A stretch of 64,000 nt of DNA from Megalobrama amblycephala (lineage: Eukaryota; Chordata; Actinopteri; Cypriniformes; Xenocyprididae). This document shows positions 26,876 to 52,881 of this stretch, one piece after another. Each line of letters begins with the position of its first letter. Position 1 is the stretch's first letter. The stretch spans positions 45,934,077-45,998,076 of the forward strand of contig NC_063044.1 in assembly GCF_018812025.1 (NCBI RefSeq). Direction: 5' to 3'. The translations under genes were made by a program, and so were the position numbers. Below the pieces are notes generated by a model that was not told the origin of the DNA, searched no databases, and saw only the letters and a program-made list of their open reading frames with translations.

Positions 26876-27197
26876 TTAAAAGGGATAGTGTATCCAAAAA
26901 TGACAATATTGTCACCATTTACACATGCTCATGTTGTTGTAAACCTGTATGACTTTCTTTTATCTTGCTGAAAACAAAATAGGATATTATATTTTGTTTT
27001 TTTTCCATTTCATGAAAGTCAATGGGGTACAAACAATGTAATTACCCCATTGACCTTCATTGTATGGACAAAAAAACATTTTTCAGAATAACTTCATTGG
27101 TGTTCCACAGAAGAAAGAAAGTCATACAGGTTTGGAATGACATAAAGGTAAATAAATGATGACAGAAATGCTATTTTTGGGTGAACTATCAATTTAA
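26876..27197. mobile_element. TTAA-flanked MITE (Angel-like)
   Basis: 'TTAAAAGGGATAGTGTATCC' pairs with 'TTTTTGGGTGAACTATCAATTTAA'; both arms are present ('GTAAACCTGTATGACTTTCT' and 'AGAAAGTCATACAGGTTTGG'). Confidence 0.8.
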
Positions 27198-28267
27198 GCC
27201 TAACCTGTAGCCTCTGTCTGTTGTGCTTTATAATGAAGCCTTATGCCGGCTTTATAACGGCTCATTGTCTCCTTTAATGTGTGTTAGTTTCTACTAGTTT
27301 TATTTATGGCTGTCTGTTGTATACATTGTGTGAAAGTGAGTTTTTTATTGTCCTTTTTACTTTTGTTTTATATATCTTTCATAAAGACCTGTATTTGTAT
27401 TTTAGTGCTTGCATTGAAATAATTACAAAAAGAGCTGATGATGTCATAGTTAAATTATGATGTCATAATCTTTATTTACGTTTTTGGTTATTTGTTGTTT
27501 ATTTTCCCCCTGGCACATGAGGTCTACAAATAACTTGTTAATAATCAGTTTATTTTATAGATCTAATAGGATTTTTGAGATTTTGTCATTCGCCCCTTTT
27601 AAAGTGGACCAAATTTCTAGGGGTCTTTTTTTTCCCATCGACTGACTGCCAAACTATCACTGAAGCAATAAAACCCGCCTAGCCGTCCTGAGCATGAGCC
27701 CATTTTCAGTATGAGGCTTCAGGTTGCCTTCGGAGGAGCCACTAGTGCCTGTCAAACAGTCTGTACAATCTTTAATTCACTCATACTCCATAATCAGGTT
27801 CATTTTTTTCTGTATTCAGAGTATTTTGGTTCTGAACTATATTTGCTCTACAGCAGTTCATCTGCCTGAATACAAAAAAAAAAAAGAAGTTACCAGCTAC
27901 TTGAAATTCAAAAGTGGAGGGCAATCATGTCTTCAATGTTGTTTATTTTGTTTCAAGAAGTGTCTTTTGCCCAAACCGTGTTCCTCCTACAGCCCCTGTG
28001 ACGGCGGTAGTGGTTGTCACATACTCTTGTCTTCTTTTCATGTCACTCTTTAGCTGCAGGCAGCTCCGACCCACTGTCATTCATGTAACACAACTCGAAC
28101 GACAAACTGCTTTAGATGGTTTGTATGCTGCATGGTACCTTTATTATGTTACACATGTAATAGTCAATTGCACTATTGTTTGTACAGCTAACTTAAATGT
28201 GCAATAATGCAAAATGATGAATACTGTATGTAATAAAAAGCAGCACCATTACAACATCACTTTTGCG

Positions 28268-29318
28268 TCCATTAAATTACTTTTTTCCACCACATCAATC
28301 TACACTCCATACACCATAATGAAATAAGTACATTGCAACAAGTATTCAAACCTTTAACTCAGTACTTAGTTAAAGCACCTTTACAGCTTCAAGTCTTTTT
28401 GTGTATGATGTGACAAGCTTTGTACATCTGCATTTGGGCAATTTTCCTTCTACTCTGACTAGTCGCCCAGTCCCTGCTGCTGAAAAACACCCCCACAGCA
28501 TGATGCTGCCGCCACCACACTTTACTGTTGGGATAGTATTGTGCAGGTGATGAGCAGTGTCTGGTTTCCTCCAGACATGATGATTGGAACTGAGGTTCAT
28601 CAGACCAGAGAATCTTGTTTCTCACAGTCTCAGAGGGTCCTTTAGGTGCTTTTTGGGGAATTCCAAGTGGGTATTTGTGTCTTCACTTAGGAGAGGCTTG
28701 AGAGTAGCCATTAAGCCAGATCAGTGGAGTGTTGCAGTGATGTTTGTCTTTCTAAAATTTCTCCCATCTCCATATATGATCATTGAGCTCAACCAGAGTG
28801 ACCATCAGCTTCTTGGTCATCACTCTAACTAAGGCCCTTCTCCATTTATTGCTGTTTGGCCAGGAGGCCAGCTCCAGGAAGAGTCCTAGTCGGAGTCCAA
28901 ACGTCTTCCATTAAGGATTATGGAGGCTACATGCTTCTGTGAACCCTCAGTACAGCAGAATTTCTTTTGTAGTCTTCCCCAGATCTGTCTTCATACACTG
29001 CCTCTGAGTGCTACAGGCAGTTCCTTTGACCTCATAACTTGGTTTTTGTTCTGATATGCATTTTTAGCTGTTAGAGGTGTGTGCCTCTCTAAATCAGCCA
29101 CAGATTAACTCCACTCAAAGTGTATTTCATCTACAAATGAAATTTGAATGCTCCTGAGCTAAATTTCATGTGTCCCAGAAAAGGGTATGAAAACATATGT
29201 AATGTAATTATTTCAGTTTTTTATTTTTAATACATTTGCAAAGTTATAACAAATCTGTTTTGCTTTCTTATTATGGTGTATGGAGTGTCAATTTAATGTG
29301 AAAAAAGTCATTTAAAGT
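28268..29318 (-). mobile_element. Decayed Tc1/mariner-like transposon
   Basis: The ends 'TCAATCTACACTCCATACACCATAATGA' (left) and 'TTATGGTGTATGGAGTGTCAATTTAATG' (right) are inverted. Minus-strand frames at 28370-28625 contain a transposase stretch ('[13 protein letters not shown]', '[20 protein letters not shown]') in overlapping shifted frames, so it is dead. Lies between the convergent plekhh3 and tubg1 genes. Confidence 0.8.
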
Positions 29319-29548
29319 AGTACAGTTTAACATAAGGCAGCAACATAATGTGAAAAAATGAAAGGGGTTTGAAGACCATATAAAATGTTGATACAATAAT
29401 AACAACAGTTGTATTCATTTCAACTCTCTCCAATGCAATTTTTATTAGGGGAACACTTTGTTCCTAATAAAAAAAATAAAAAAAAAAACATTGGAAAGAC
29501 ATGAAATGAATACAGCAACCACTGGAAGAGCAACTGCTATGTATTTCA

Positions 29549-29668
29549 GGGGTGTCCTATCCTGCAGCGTTTAACACTAGTCCTAATTAAAACACCCGAA
29601 CAAGCTAATCAAGTTCTTCAGGATTACTAGCAACTTCTACTAAAGTGTGTTAGGTAAGGTTGGAGCCA
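29549..29668. repeat. Short interspersed repeat ('AGGGGTGTCCTATCCTGC' type)
   Basis: Ends 'CAGGGGTGTCCTATCCTGCAGCGTTTA' and 'AGGTTGGAGCCAAACTTAAA' resemble a common cyprinid short repeat. Immediately followed by a partial MITE arm. Confidence 0.45.
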
Positions 29669-29671
29669 AAC

Positions 29672-29806
29672 TTAAAGGGATAGTTGATTTTTTTCTTCTT
29701 CTAAACACAAACGTAGATACTTTGCAAGTTAATGGGGCCCATCGACTGTTTGGTTACAGACATTCTTCAGACTATGGGGAAAAAAAAATACTATGGAAGT
29801 CAAAGG
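29672..29806. mobile_element. Partial TTAA-type MITE arm (Angel-like)
   Basis: Starts 'TTAAAGGGATAGTTGATTT' and includes 'GACTGTTTGGTTACAGACATTCTTC', a typical inner arm. No right terminus. Confidence 0.5.
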
Positions 29807-30059
29807 AGCCATCAACTAAGCAGGATTGGATTCAGTATGTCCTTGATTCATTTTATCAGTATCCATCAATATTGGAATATGGTAAAGAGATGAAAACCAG
29901 AGGTTATCAGAGGTAATAGCTTCCATTTCTGAGCTATTTCATGTGTTTTAAGGCCAAATGACACATGCCATCTGCTGTGAGTGATTCTGACCTGATTGCA
30001 GATGGTTTGTGAGGGTAATCAATACACTCTAATGAACAACAATCATGGAAACGTTCTCG

Positions 30060-31139
30060 TAGAAAAACATTTATTCAATCTCATGAACTTCAAATAAATG
30101 CATCAAGTCTGACAGCAAACTATATACACAGAATAACATTAATAATAAGAACATGTGGTAACCGAGGAAAAGAAAGCACTTGAGAAATAAATCTGGCATG
30201 AGAGTTCCATGTGAAAGTTCTACCACTCCCAATACAAAAAAGAAAGGCAGGAGCAGAAGATTAAATTATTCAATGAGGAAACGTTATTACGTCTGGATTT
30301 TGGTGTTTGGTGATCGAGTCTGCCAGACTTTGAGGTAACATTACTGATTGAATTGACTAGAGAAAGAACCTGATGAGGGTTCACTGATTGGATAGGACTG
30401 AGGTACAGCATAACACTTGACTTACTGATTATCTCTCAAAACTCTGAGAGAATCATCTAGAATAATCCATGACAATGAGACAGAGGACAAAATGATTCAA
30501 TCACACAATCATAGTCTATCCCCTGAAAGCAAGCGCCTTTTGTCTAAAAGCATGCATGCGTGAACGTGAGGGAGTAAGATGGTGTATTCATAAGCTGCTT
30601 CGAGTCTGATCTTTTCTAAGAGGCTTAATCTTTCACACTCCCTCCTACGGTTACATTCATCTGAGACCACCCAGTCTTATCGGTGTAGACGTCCAAAATG
30701 TGTGTGGTCAGGGAAGTTTGTGTGCAGGCCACCTTGACGCAGATTGATGTAGATTGTGTGCAGAAGAGTGCAGAGTGCAGTACAAAAATAGATTAAGACA
30801 GAGCCATAAATTCTCTGATCAAAGAAAGGAAATCAGGGAGAAAGAGAAAAGTTACAGCTCAGGATAGAGGCACAAAATTATGAAGAACGTCTGATAGGCC
30901 TGTAAACATGAGAAATCACATGTATATACATAAACGAGTGGCTCTTGCCACAGCAGTAATGCAGAAATAGGCTCTGGAGGAACAGTATGACGAACCATGA
31001 AAGATTTATGGACACGAAGTCTTAAGAAGTGCATTCACTACTGAAATTCTGTTATTCGCTACTGGAGTCACTGCGCATTTTATAGGATGAGTTTAGAGGC
31101 TTTCTTTCCTGGCTTTTTAGGGAGTAGGCAGAGGGGTTT
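30060..31139 (-). other. tubg1: Probable tubg1 3' UTR and poly(A) signal region
   Basis: This follows the tubg1 stop codon on the minus strand. TTTATT on the plus strand at 30070-30075 (AATAAA in the transcript) is a reasonable polyadenylation signal, giving a ~1.1-kb 3' UTR. No repeat family was recognised inside, which fits transcribed UTR. The true cleavage site is not visible. Confidence 0.4.
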
Positions 31140-45225
<14,086 letters not shown>

Positions 45226-45530
45226 GCTATCCTGTTATTTCCACTGTACAATCAGCAAAGGTGAGAGATGTGCTGCTGTCAGTTAATCACAATCCCTGTG
45301 CGTGTTCCCGCTCCAACAGCAACGGCCTTACGGTCGAGCAGTGCGCATGCGCTGTCTCCGGCCCCGCTACACTTTCACACTGTGAAGGCCAGCATACGTG
45401 AACGGATCAATATTTGTTAAAATGTACCGAAATAACTCTTTACCCTAAAGAGCGAAAAGCAGATATACACAAAATTCAGAAAGAACAGACGTAGAGAGCA
45501 TCACTGACGTAATGCATGACGTAGTACGTT
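45226..45530 (-). promoter_or_regulatory. Probable tubg1 promoter with NRF-1-type palindrome and CRE-like sites
   Basis: Just upstream of the tubg1 ATG there is a perfect GCGCATGCGC palindrome at 45343-45352, the core of the NRF-1 consensus common in housekeeping promoters. Further out are TGACGTAA (45505-45512) and TGACGTAG (45517-45524), which resemble ATF/CREB sites. The segment is locally richer in CpG than its surroundings and has no TATA box at an obvious distance. The assignment is by motif and position only. Confidence 0.6.
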
Positions 45531-46094
45531 TGCGTGTACATTAAACAACATCAAAGCTGCGCGTCAGTTGCGCAAACAGAGGAAATTTGCCTACAGTACA
45601 ATGTAATAAGAAAATCCAGGTCAGGTTGTTTGTTAAATTTCCCCTTGTATAGTAACAAATACTCACAAATAATAACTTTATTTATTTCCCTAATTTAATA
45701 TAGTGTGATTACTGCATTACTTGCAAAATTATTGTGCACTAAAAAGGTTTTTCAAACTGATGCCAAGGACTCCCAAAAATGATCTCCCATATCTCCTTGG
45801 GAGGGAAACGATTTATATACTATTACTTTACCTTCAATATTTTTATTTATTGGTTTAAAGAGTAGTAAAATAGGCATTGTTCATTAAATTATTTATATCA
45901 TTGTAGATGACCACTCTCTCTCACACACACAAACAATCCACCCCTTTATCTATAGAGTACCTAAAATGGTGCCTTTAGAGGACACTGAAGTGATTCAACA
46001 TATATATTCTTAATAAAAATAACTCTATAAATGAGTTTTGCCACCAAATGACACTTCCCAGATAGCAACTTTGTGCCGGCCCAAATCCGTCCCA

Positions 46095-46509
46095 CATCTG
46101 CCAACACTGTAAATTCTAACAAGTTCAGTTTACTTTTAAAAAATGTGTAAACCGATTGCCTTATTTTTGCAAAGCAAACTTAAAAGGAAAAGTTGTTAAT
46201 AATCTGCTAAAAGTAAAGAAAGCAAACTCTTCCCAAGTAAATTATAATAAATATCAAGTTAGTTTAATGTCAATTCTAGTAAACATACTCTAGAATATTT
46301 ACTAATCTTACTTAAGATTTAATAGTAAGATTACTGGAGGAATTCCATTTAACAGAGTTTTATTGTGTTCTGCAAACATCTTAATACTATTATTCTCAAC
46401 ATGGTTTTAATCTGCAATTTTAAGCTATATGGAGACTTAAAAAACTAAGTGCAATCGGTTTCCACATTTTCTTCAAGTAAAGTGAAAGAGGAATAGTATG
46501 TTGTACTGA
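46095..46509. mobile_element. Foldback MITE-like element
   Basis: 'AAAATGTGTAAACCGATTGCC' (about 46140) pairs with 'GCAATCGGTTTCCACATTTT' (about 46450). Outer ends are less conserved. Intergenic between tubg1 and retreg3. Confidence 0.55.
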
Positions 46510-48020
46510 CAAAAGTTTTGATAGTATAATTTACTTATACGAGAGTTCTAGTAACTAAAAAAAGAACTGTAGAGAGTATTTAATTTACTTTAAATAAATT
46601 TAATTGTTACCATTGTTGTGGTTTGCATGCTGAATGTTGACATCTGTGTGTGACTCAAACACTGTGAACTGCAAGATGTTATAAATACCAAATTAAAAGT
46701 TTCACAAGATGTTCATAACATCAGTGTTAGCCTTAAAAATTTAAAAACATCTTTACTGAATATGAAAATTAAACATCTAACTAAACAACATTTAGTTAGA
46801 AATGAGATCACCTTTTAAAAGTGACCTATTTATTACTTATCTTCTGTTGAAACCACAAACTGTGGTTTCTTGATGCACAGCTGCACCAAAATGAAGAGAA
46901 ATACATAAACAACGGTCCAAGTGCCCAACCAAAGGGAACATGAATTACCATAATGGTATAATTTGCTTGACAAAATGGCACTCAATTAATCTTAACTTGT
47001 GTTTTCTGAGTAAACAAGCCATTAATAGACATGCAGCAAGATTAGCTTTTACCGTGATTTTACCAAAGTAGATCCACAAACATAACATTAAATCCTCAGT
47101 CTGTGTGCTTCTATGCTGTGTGGGGAGAGGGGGAATTGTCATCCAGTACGCATGCCTAACAGCATGTCTTGAATATTTTTTTGTAATTTTACTCAAATTA
47201 CATTATATGGGAACTATCTTTTCAAATATTTCAGTAACAATTAAAAATTTGTAGTACAGTCAACATTTTATTTAAAATCAAGTATAAATAGGCCTACTAG
47301 TGTTTTCATAGTAAGGAATACAATTTGAATTTACAGTGAAGCGTGGTATGATGATCTGGGCCACATGTGGAGTGGAGTGATGGCACTTGGGCGGACCGCT
47401 CCTGTTTGCCAGATCAACATGTCAGCCAAGAGCAAAGAAACAAGAACTAGACCTTATGTGAGCAAAAAAAAATCTTATATATTATTAATAGAATCATCTG
47501 CATTAACAAGCCTGTTAACAAGCAGAATCACTAAAGGAAAGAAGAGAACAGAAAAAAAGAGACAAACAGAAACACAAGAGCTATAATTGACTTTAGCCAC
47601 AGCCTTAGATGAAATCAACTGAAGATAAAAAAGACATGAAATCTCTCCAGATCTCAGCAGAGGATTAAACAACTCCACAAACAACATTACAGCTTCACAT
47701 ATTACTAACCAGATTTACTTTATTTCTGTCATTCATTAACAGAAGTACTTACAGAAGTTTAACACTTGTTTATTTCATTTGAAGTCACCATAATGGTGAT
47801 TGGTGTTTCCATTAGTTGGGTTCTTAATTATTATAATATATTTGTCTTCTTTGGCTTCTGTGAAGGTGTGTTTGTCAAACACATTTGTACATTTGATTTG
47901 AGGCTTGTCACAAATGTTTATTTGTCCCAAAAATCCTCTATTGTGTTATGTCATTACAATTATTTAACGGCTGCTGATTGAGAAGAAGCATCTCTGATCT
48001 CAAATTGTAAATATCAAACA
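46510..48020. other. Intergenic, no gene recognised
   Basis: AT-rich DNA with several short open frames, none with a domain or splice support. Confidence 0.4.
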
Positions 48021-48737
48021 TGTTTGATATTTACGACTCTTGATCGGGCTGCCTCTGATGTGACACCCACAAAGGCAATGAGAGTGAGCAACTGTCACCT
48101 ACCGGATTTTGGGTACTTCTTTATCTAAAACTTGGCAGTGATATCTCGTTACTGTGTAATCATTCCTGCAATCAACAGGTGTGTTGTCTTGTAGTCCGGT
48201 CGAATCATCTAGTGTGTGCATTCAGAGGATTACACTGCAAAAAACCACATGTCCCTGGGACACACTAGACGATTTTCAATTCTTAACAGATTTTAAAACT
48301 GAGAGACCACAGACATAATGACATTTCAACTGATTTTTAGCATTATAATCCTCTTAACTCGCACATAGATGATTCAGCCGGACCGCAAGACTACATCTGT
48401 TGATTGCAGGAATAATTTCACAATGACACAAGATCTTACACAGACTTGCAAGATCAAACGTTACTTAAGAAGAAAAACAAATGGAGGACAATCAACGTTG
48501 TCAGCAGGCTCTCCTGTCATACATTCTGCTTTACAGTGAAAAACACAATAGAAAAAATAGGAATATGGGTAATTTTCTCAATACTCCACTTCCATGACAT
48601 GTTTATGGATGTCAAGTTTTAGCTAAAGAAGCAAACAAAATTCAGTAGGTGATGCTTGCTCACTCTCATTGGCTATCGCGGGTATCACGTCAGAGGCAGC
48701 CCGATCAAGAGTCGCAAATGTTAAACATATCAAACAG
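48021..48737. mobile_element. Foldback element with long arms, ~717 bp
   Basis: Outer arms: 'CGACTCTTGATCGGGCTGCCTCTGATG' against 'CGTCAGAGGCAGCCCGATCAAGAGTCG'. Inner arms: 'ATTCCTGCAATCAACAGGTG' against 'CATCTGTTGATTGCAGGAAT', and 'CTAGTGTGTGCATTC'-type sequence against 'CACATAGATGATTCAG'. No transposase. Confidence 0.75.
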
Positions 48738-48864
48738 TTTATACGGTGGCTAAGAGAGCTCAACGCGCTGCAACTGAAGAAAACACATGCAAATAGAAAA
48801 ACATCAGCAAATAAAGAAATTATCTTCATCAGTTTGACCTCACGTGCTGCAAATCAAATACAAA

Positions 48865-49005
48865 AACCCACTGCAAAACTTCACAACGCATCCAAATACA
48901 GAAAAGCACTGCAAAACTTCACAACAACCAAATACAGAAACATGCTGTAAAAGTTCACAACACATCCAAATACAGAAAAGCACTGCAAAACTTCAAAATA
49001 CAGAA
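48865..49005. repeat. Short tandem repeat, unit ~36-40 bp
   Basis: Three to four imperfect copies of 'ACTGCAAAACTTCACAAC' plus 'CAAATACAGAAA'. Open frame across it is low complexity. Confidence 0.75.
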
Positions 49006-49257
49006 ACGGGCTACAAATAGCATACCAGGCCCAGTGATCTCAAGCCCCCCTCTGCAATGATCTGAATGGTGATGATGATGATGAGGCTACTTTAAGAATT
49101 AAAATAATATTTTAATTTCCCTGCAATAATTGCATAGCACATCACCGCATAAGCGACAAGCTGCAATAAGATGTTAGATTAGCTAACTCATTAAAAAAAA
49201 AAAAAAAACTTGTTTAACACGAAATAGCCAAACATCTCTTCTCATTTTTTTCACTAC

Positions 49258-49770
49258 ATACGTGTTACGGAACACAGACTCACAACAACGTAGAAATGTA
49301 TATGCGGCTTTATTGATGGTAGCAGGGAATGCAAACAGGCAGGTGAGTAAGATAGTTAATGCAAGATGGTAATATTGAATGAGCATACTGACAGTTCTTT
49401 GTATTGTAGATGGTTGGAGGAGATTGCAGCTGTGAGCAGCCGAGCACACACTTAGGTGGAGATGGTGGAATGTGGAAGGAGTCCAGGGAATAGAGTCTGA
49501 TGAGGAACTGAAGAAAACACAAAGGATCAGGGAGACGCTGGAAAAGCTAAGTACTGACAGGTTAGTAAGTCCATATACAAACGAACGAGACCAGACAATG
49601 TGCTCGGGTGAAGTGTGTGCTTAAATGCTGCTGTGCTGATGAGGTGATGGTGATCAGGTGCAGGTGATTGCTGAATGTGAGCAGGTGAGCAGAAGAAGGA
49701 ATGCTGGGAAATGGAGTTTAGGGAAGGTGAGAGAGATGGTGACCATAACAGTACTCCCCCCTCCCGGTAG
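49258..49770. repeat. Repeat-derived leader of the low-complexity ORF block
   Basis: Runs from 'GTGTTACGGAACACAGACTC' to 'ATGGTGACCATAACAGTACTCCCCCC'. Includes repeated 'GCAGGTGA' motifs. It looks like the non-coding end of a repeated (possibly retro-) element on the minus strand; no tRNA-primer or LTR pair could be shown. Confidence 0.4.
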
Positions 49771-50449
49771 GCGCATCCTCACACTGTAGATGGAACTACC
49801 GGGGAGGGAGGGCGGGCATCCTGGAGTCTTGACAGGAGAGTGATGGTGACGGTGCAGGTAGATATGAAGCCTCCAGGAAGGAGCCGGCAACTCAGGTGAC
49901 CCGGGCGGAGCCGGGCACACAGGCGACCAGGGCAGACCTGGCCGTTCGGGGTGCCATGGTGGTTCAGGAGGTTTAGGATACAAAGGCCATATGGCCTTGC
50001 CCCGGACCCCAGGCTCGGCACTATGGCCAAATTTCCTTGGGAGGAGCCACGGGTTTCTGGGCTGGAGTATACTCTGGAGCGCGCTCATGGGCTGGAGAGG
50101 ACTCTTGAGCATGGTCGTCGGCTGGAGCGGAATCTGGAGTGAGCTCAGGGACTGGAGCGGAATCTGGAGTAGGCTCAGGGACTGGAGCCATCTCTAGGCT
50201 CTCGAGGAAGGGAGTTGCCTCTGGACTCTGGATGAGGAAGGGAGTTGAAACCATCACTGGACTCTGGTCAGGGGCTGGATTCGGTTCTGACCAAAAGTTG
50301 ATCAGCTCTAGGTCCTTCATAAGCTCTGGAGAGGACTTAGGCATGGTTGCCTTTTTGGCTGACCCTTGAGCAGGCCCGTGGGCTGGAGCGGAATCTGGAG
50401 CGGGCTCAGGAGTGGACTCAGGGACTGGAGCGGGACCATCTTGGGACAA
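49654..50449 (-). pseudogene. Pro/Ala/Ser-rich low-complexity ORFs of a repeat element
   Basis: Two overlapping minus-strand frames (50449-50021 and 50112-49654) encode a protein rich in 'PAPVPE', 'TPDSAP' and 'PGSPELPAP'. The first starts near 50449 with 'MSQDGPAPVPE' and stays open for 142 codons before the frame shifts. The DNA has ~21-33-bp internal repeats ('GGAGCGGAATCTGGAG', 'CTCAGGGACTGGAG'). Its length (not a family enzyme), composition and frame change suggest a decayed product of a cyprinid repeat family rather than a host gene. No reverse transcriptase, protease or integrase was seen here. Confidence 0.45.
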
Positions 50450-50639
50450 GGCTCAGGAGAGGCGGCCATCTTGAAAAGAAGCTCAGAAGTGGCGACAATC
50501 TTGGAATGGGACTCTGAAATGGAAGCCATCTTGGGACTATGCTCTTGGGCTAGCTGGAAAGCATACAAGAAAATGAAGCTCTTCCAACATATGGAGATGG
50601 CCTCTCTCCAGTACAACCCAGCAAGATCAGGGAGTTCAC

Positions 50640-52020
50640 AAGGTTCCTCAGTTCTCTTTGTCTTCGAAATTTCGTAAAAAAAGAAAAGTAACCAAATGGC
50701 CCGTCTTTTGAAAGTTCATGATAGAACAAAATCCCACCACCACTGAGATCACGTAACCTAAGAAAATCGGCCATCAGTTAAATCCATATACAGAACAAAA
50801 GCGACCGCCATTGTCTTATAAATCTTTATCTTCAAAATCTGGTAAGAGAGCAAAGTAACCAAACCGGCCGTCTTTTGAAAGTTAATGACAGAACAAAATC
50901 CCACCACCACTGAGATAGCGTGTCCTAAGAAAACCGGCCATCAGTGAAATCTAGAGACAGAACAAAACCAGCCACCGTTGTCTTCGAAAACTCATAAATA
51001 AGGCAAAGTAACCAAACCGGCCGTCTTTTGAAAATTCATGACAGAACGAAATCCCACCACCACTGAGAAAGCGTGTCCTAAGAAAACCAGATATCAGTGA
51101 AATCTAGAGACAGAACAAAACCGACCACCTTTGTCTTTGAAATCTCGAAAGAGAGCAAAGAAAGTTCATGACACAACAAAATCCCACCACCACTGAGATC
51201 ACGTAACCGAAGAAACCCGGCCATCAGTTAAATCTAGATACAGAACAACTGAGATTGCGTGTCCTAAGAAAACCGGCCATCAGCGAAATCTAGAGACAGA
51301 ACAAAACCGGCCACCATTGTCTTACGAAAATTCGTAAATAAAACAAAATAACCAAACCGGCCGTCTTTTGAAAGTTAATGACAGAACAAAATACCACCAC
51401 TACTGAGATTGCGTGTCCTACAAAAACCGGCCACCATTGTCTTCGAAAATTCATAAATAAAGCAAAGTAACCAAACTGGCCGTCTTTTGAAAGTTCATGA
51501 CAGAACAAAATCCCACCATCACTGAGATAGCGTGTCCTAAGTAAACCGGCCATCAGTGAAATCTAGAGACAGAACAAAACCGACCGCCTTTGTCTTCGAA
51601 ATCTCGTAAAAAAAGCAAAGTAACCAAACCAGCCATCTTTTGAAAGTTCATGACAGAACAAAATTCCACCACCACTGAGATAGCGTGTCATAAGAAAACC
51701 AGCCAACAGTAAAATCTAGAGACAGAACAAAACTGACCACCTTTGTCTTCGAAATCTCGTAAAAAAAAAAAAAAGTAAAATAAGTAAATAAAAGTAAATA
51801 AAGCAAAGTAACCAAACTGACCGTCTTTTGAAAGTTCATGACAGAACAGAATCCCACCACCACTGAGATAGCGTGTCCCAAGAAAACCGGCCATCAGTGA
51901 AATCTAGAGACAGAACAAAACTGGCCATCTTTTGAAAGTTCATGAAAGAATAAAGCTGACCGCCACTTAGATCTCGTAACCGAACAAAACTGATGGCCTT
52001 TGTCTTCAAAATCTTGTAGT
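50640..52020. repeat. Tandem array, unit ~153 bp, about 8-9 copies
   Basis: The landmark 'AGAAAACCGGCC' (and variants) occurs near 50761, 50928, 51081, 51211, 51267, 51421, 51540, 51693 and 51881. Spacings are mostly 150-154, with a 167-bp copy, shortened copies (130 and 56 bp), and a 188-bp copy carrying an A-rich insert. Each unit carries 'GGCCGTCTTTTGAAAGTTCATGACAGAACAAAATCCCACCACCACTGAGAT' type sequence. The period is 51 codons, so minus-strand frames repeat 'HELSKDGQFGYFA'-like peptides. It sits between the low-complexity ORF and the Tc1 fragment. Confidence 0.85.
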
Positions 52021-52084
52021 TTTAACGCCAAAGCAGGGCAGTAATGTTAACGTTAGCTGCCTTTTTTTTTTTTTTTAGTAAACG

Positions 52085-52878
52085 CAGTCCTACGTTTTGA
52101 ATGTTGCTCTTGTGAAACAAAAAAATGCTTTTTTAGCAGCAAACACTCAAGATGGGTTTGGTGCACACAGGGGTAAAAAGTACCCCATGTGTACAATGAA
52201 CTATACTGCTGTATCTTTAATGTTGTGGGCCTATTTTTCTGCCGGAGATCCTGGACATCTTGTTCAGATACATGGCATCATGGATTCTATCAAATACCAA
52301 CAGATAAAAAATCAAAACCTGACTGTCCCTGTTAGAAGTCTTATAATGGGCCATGTTTGGATCTTCCATCAGGACAATGATCCAAAACAAACATCAAAAC
52401 CAACACAAAAATGGGTCACTGAGCACAAAATGAAGCTTCTGCCATGGCCATCCCTGTCCCCTGACCTGAACCCTAAAGAAAATGAGTGGAGTGAACTGAA
52501 GAAGCACCAACATGGAGCTGGGAATCTGAAGGATCTGGAGAGATTCTGCATGAAGAAATGGTCTCTGATCTCTTGTCAGGTGTTCTCCAAACTCATCAGG
52601 CATTATAGGTGAAGACTCAGAGCTGTTATCTTGGCAAAAGGAAGTTGCAAAAAGTATTAAATAAAAGGGTATGATTAATTGTGAGCAGTGTATATTAGAG
52701 AAAAACATTTCTCTCATAATGAGATTTTCCCCCCATTTAAAATTATTATTCTCCAATGAAAGGTTGCTTTTTGTAGATTCTTTAAATAAAAGATCAAAAG
52801 TATTAACGATGCAGATTTATTTTCACAGTCTTCTTTGGTCATATTTACCAAGTGTATATATAATTTTGAGCACAACTG
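52085..52878 (+). mobile_element. 5'-truncated Tc1-like transposon with transposase C-terminal half
   Basis: Plus-strand frame 52097-52612 is open for 171 codons and shows Tc1 transposase signatures ('VWIFHQDNDPKQTSK', 'PSLSPDLNP.ENEW'), ending 'LIRHYR'. The helix-turn-helix N-terminus and the left terminal repeat are missing, so it starts at an apparent break next to the tandem array. The right end reads 'GAGCACAACTG' followed by TA (52879-52880). Confidence 0.8.
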
Positions 52879-52881
52879 TAT

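Noticed and set aside
47365..47586. 73-codon plus-strand frame
   Set aside because: Lys/Arg/Thr-rich from A-rich DNA, no domain, no splice support.
48669..48950. 93-codon plus-strand frame
   Set aside because: Runs from a foldback arm into a short tandem repeat; composition is low complexity.
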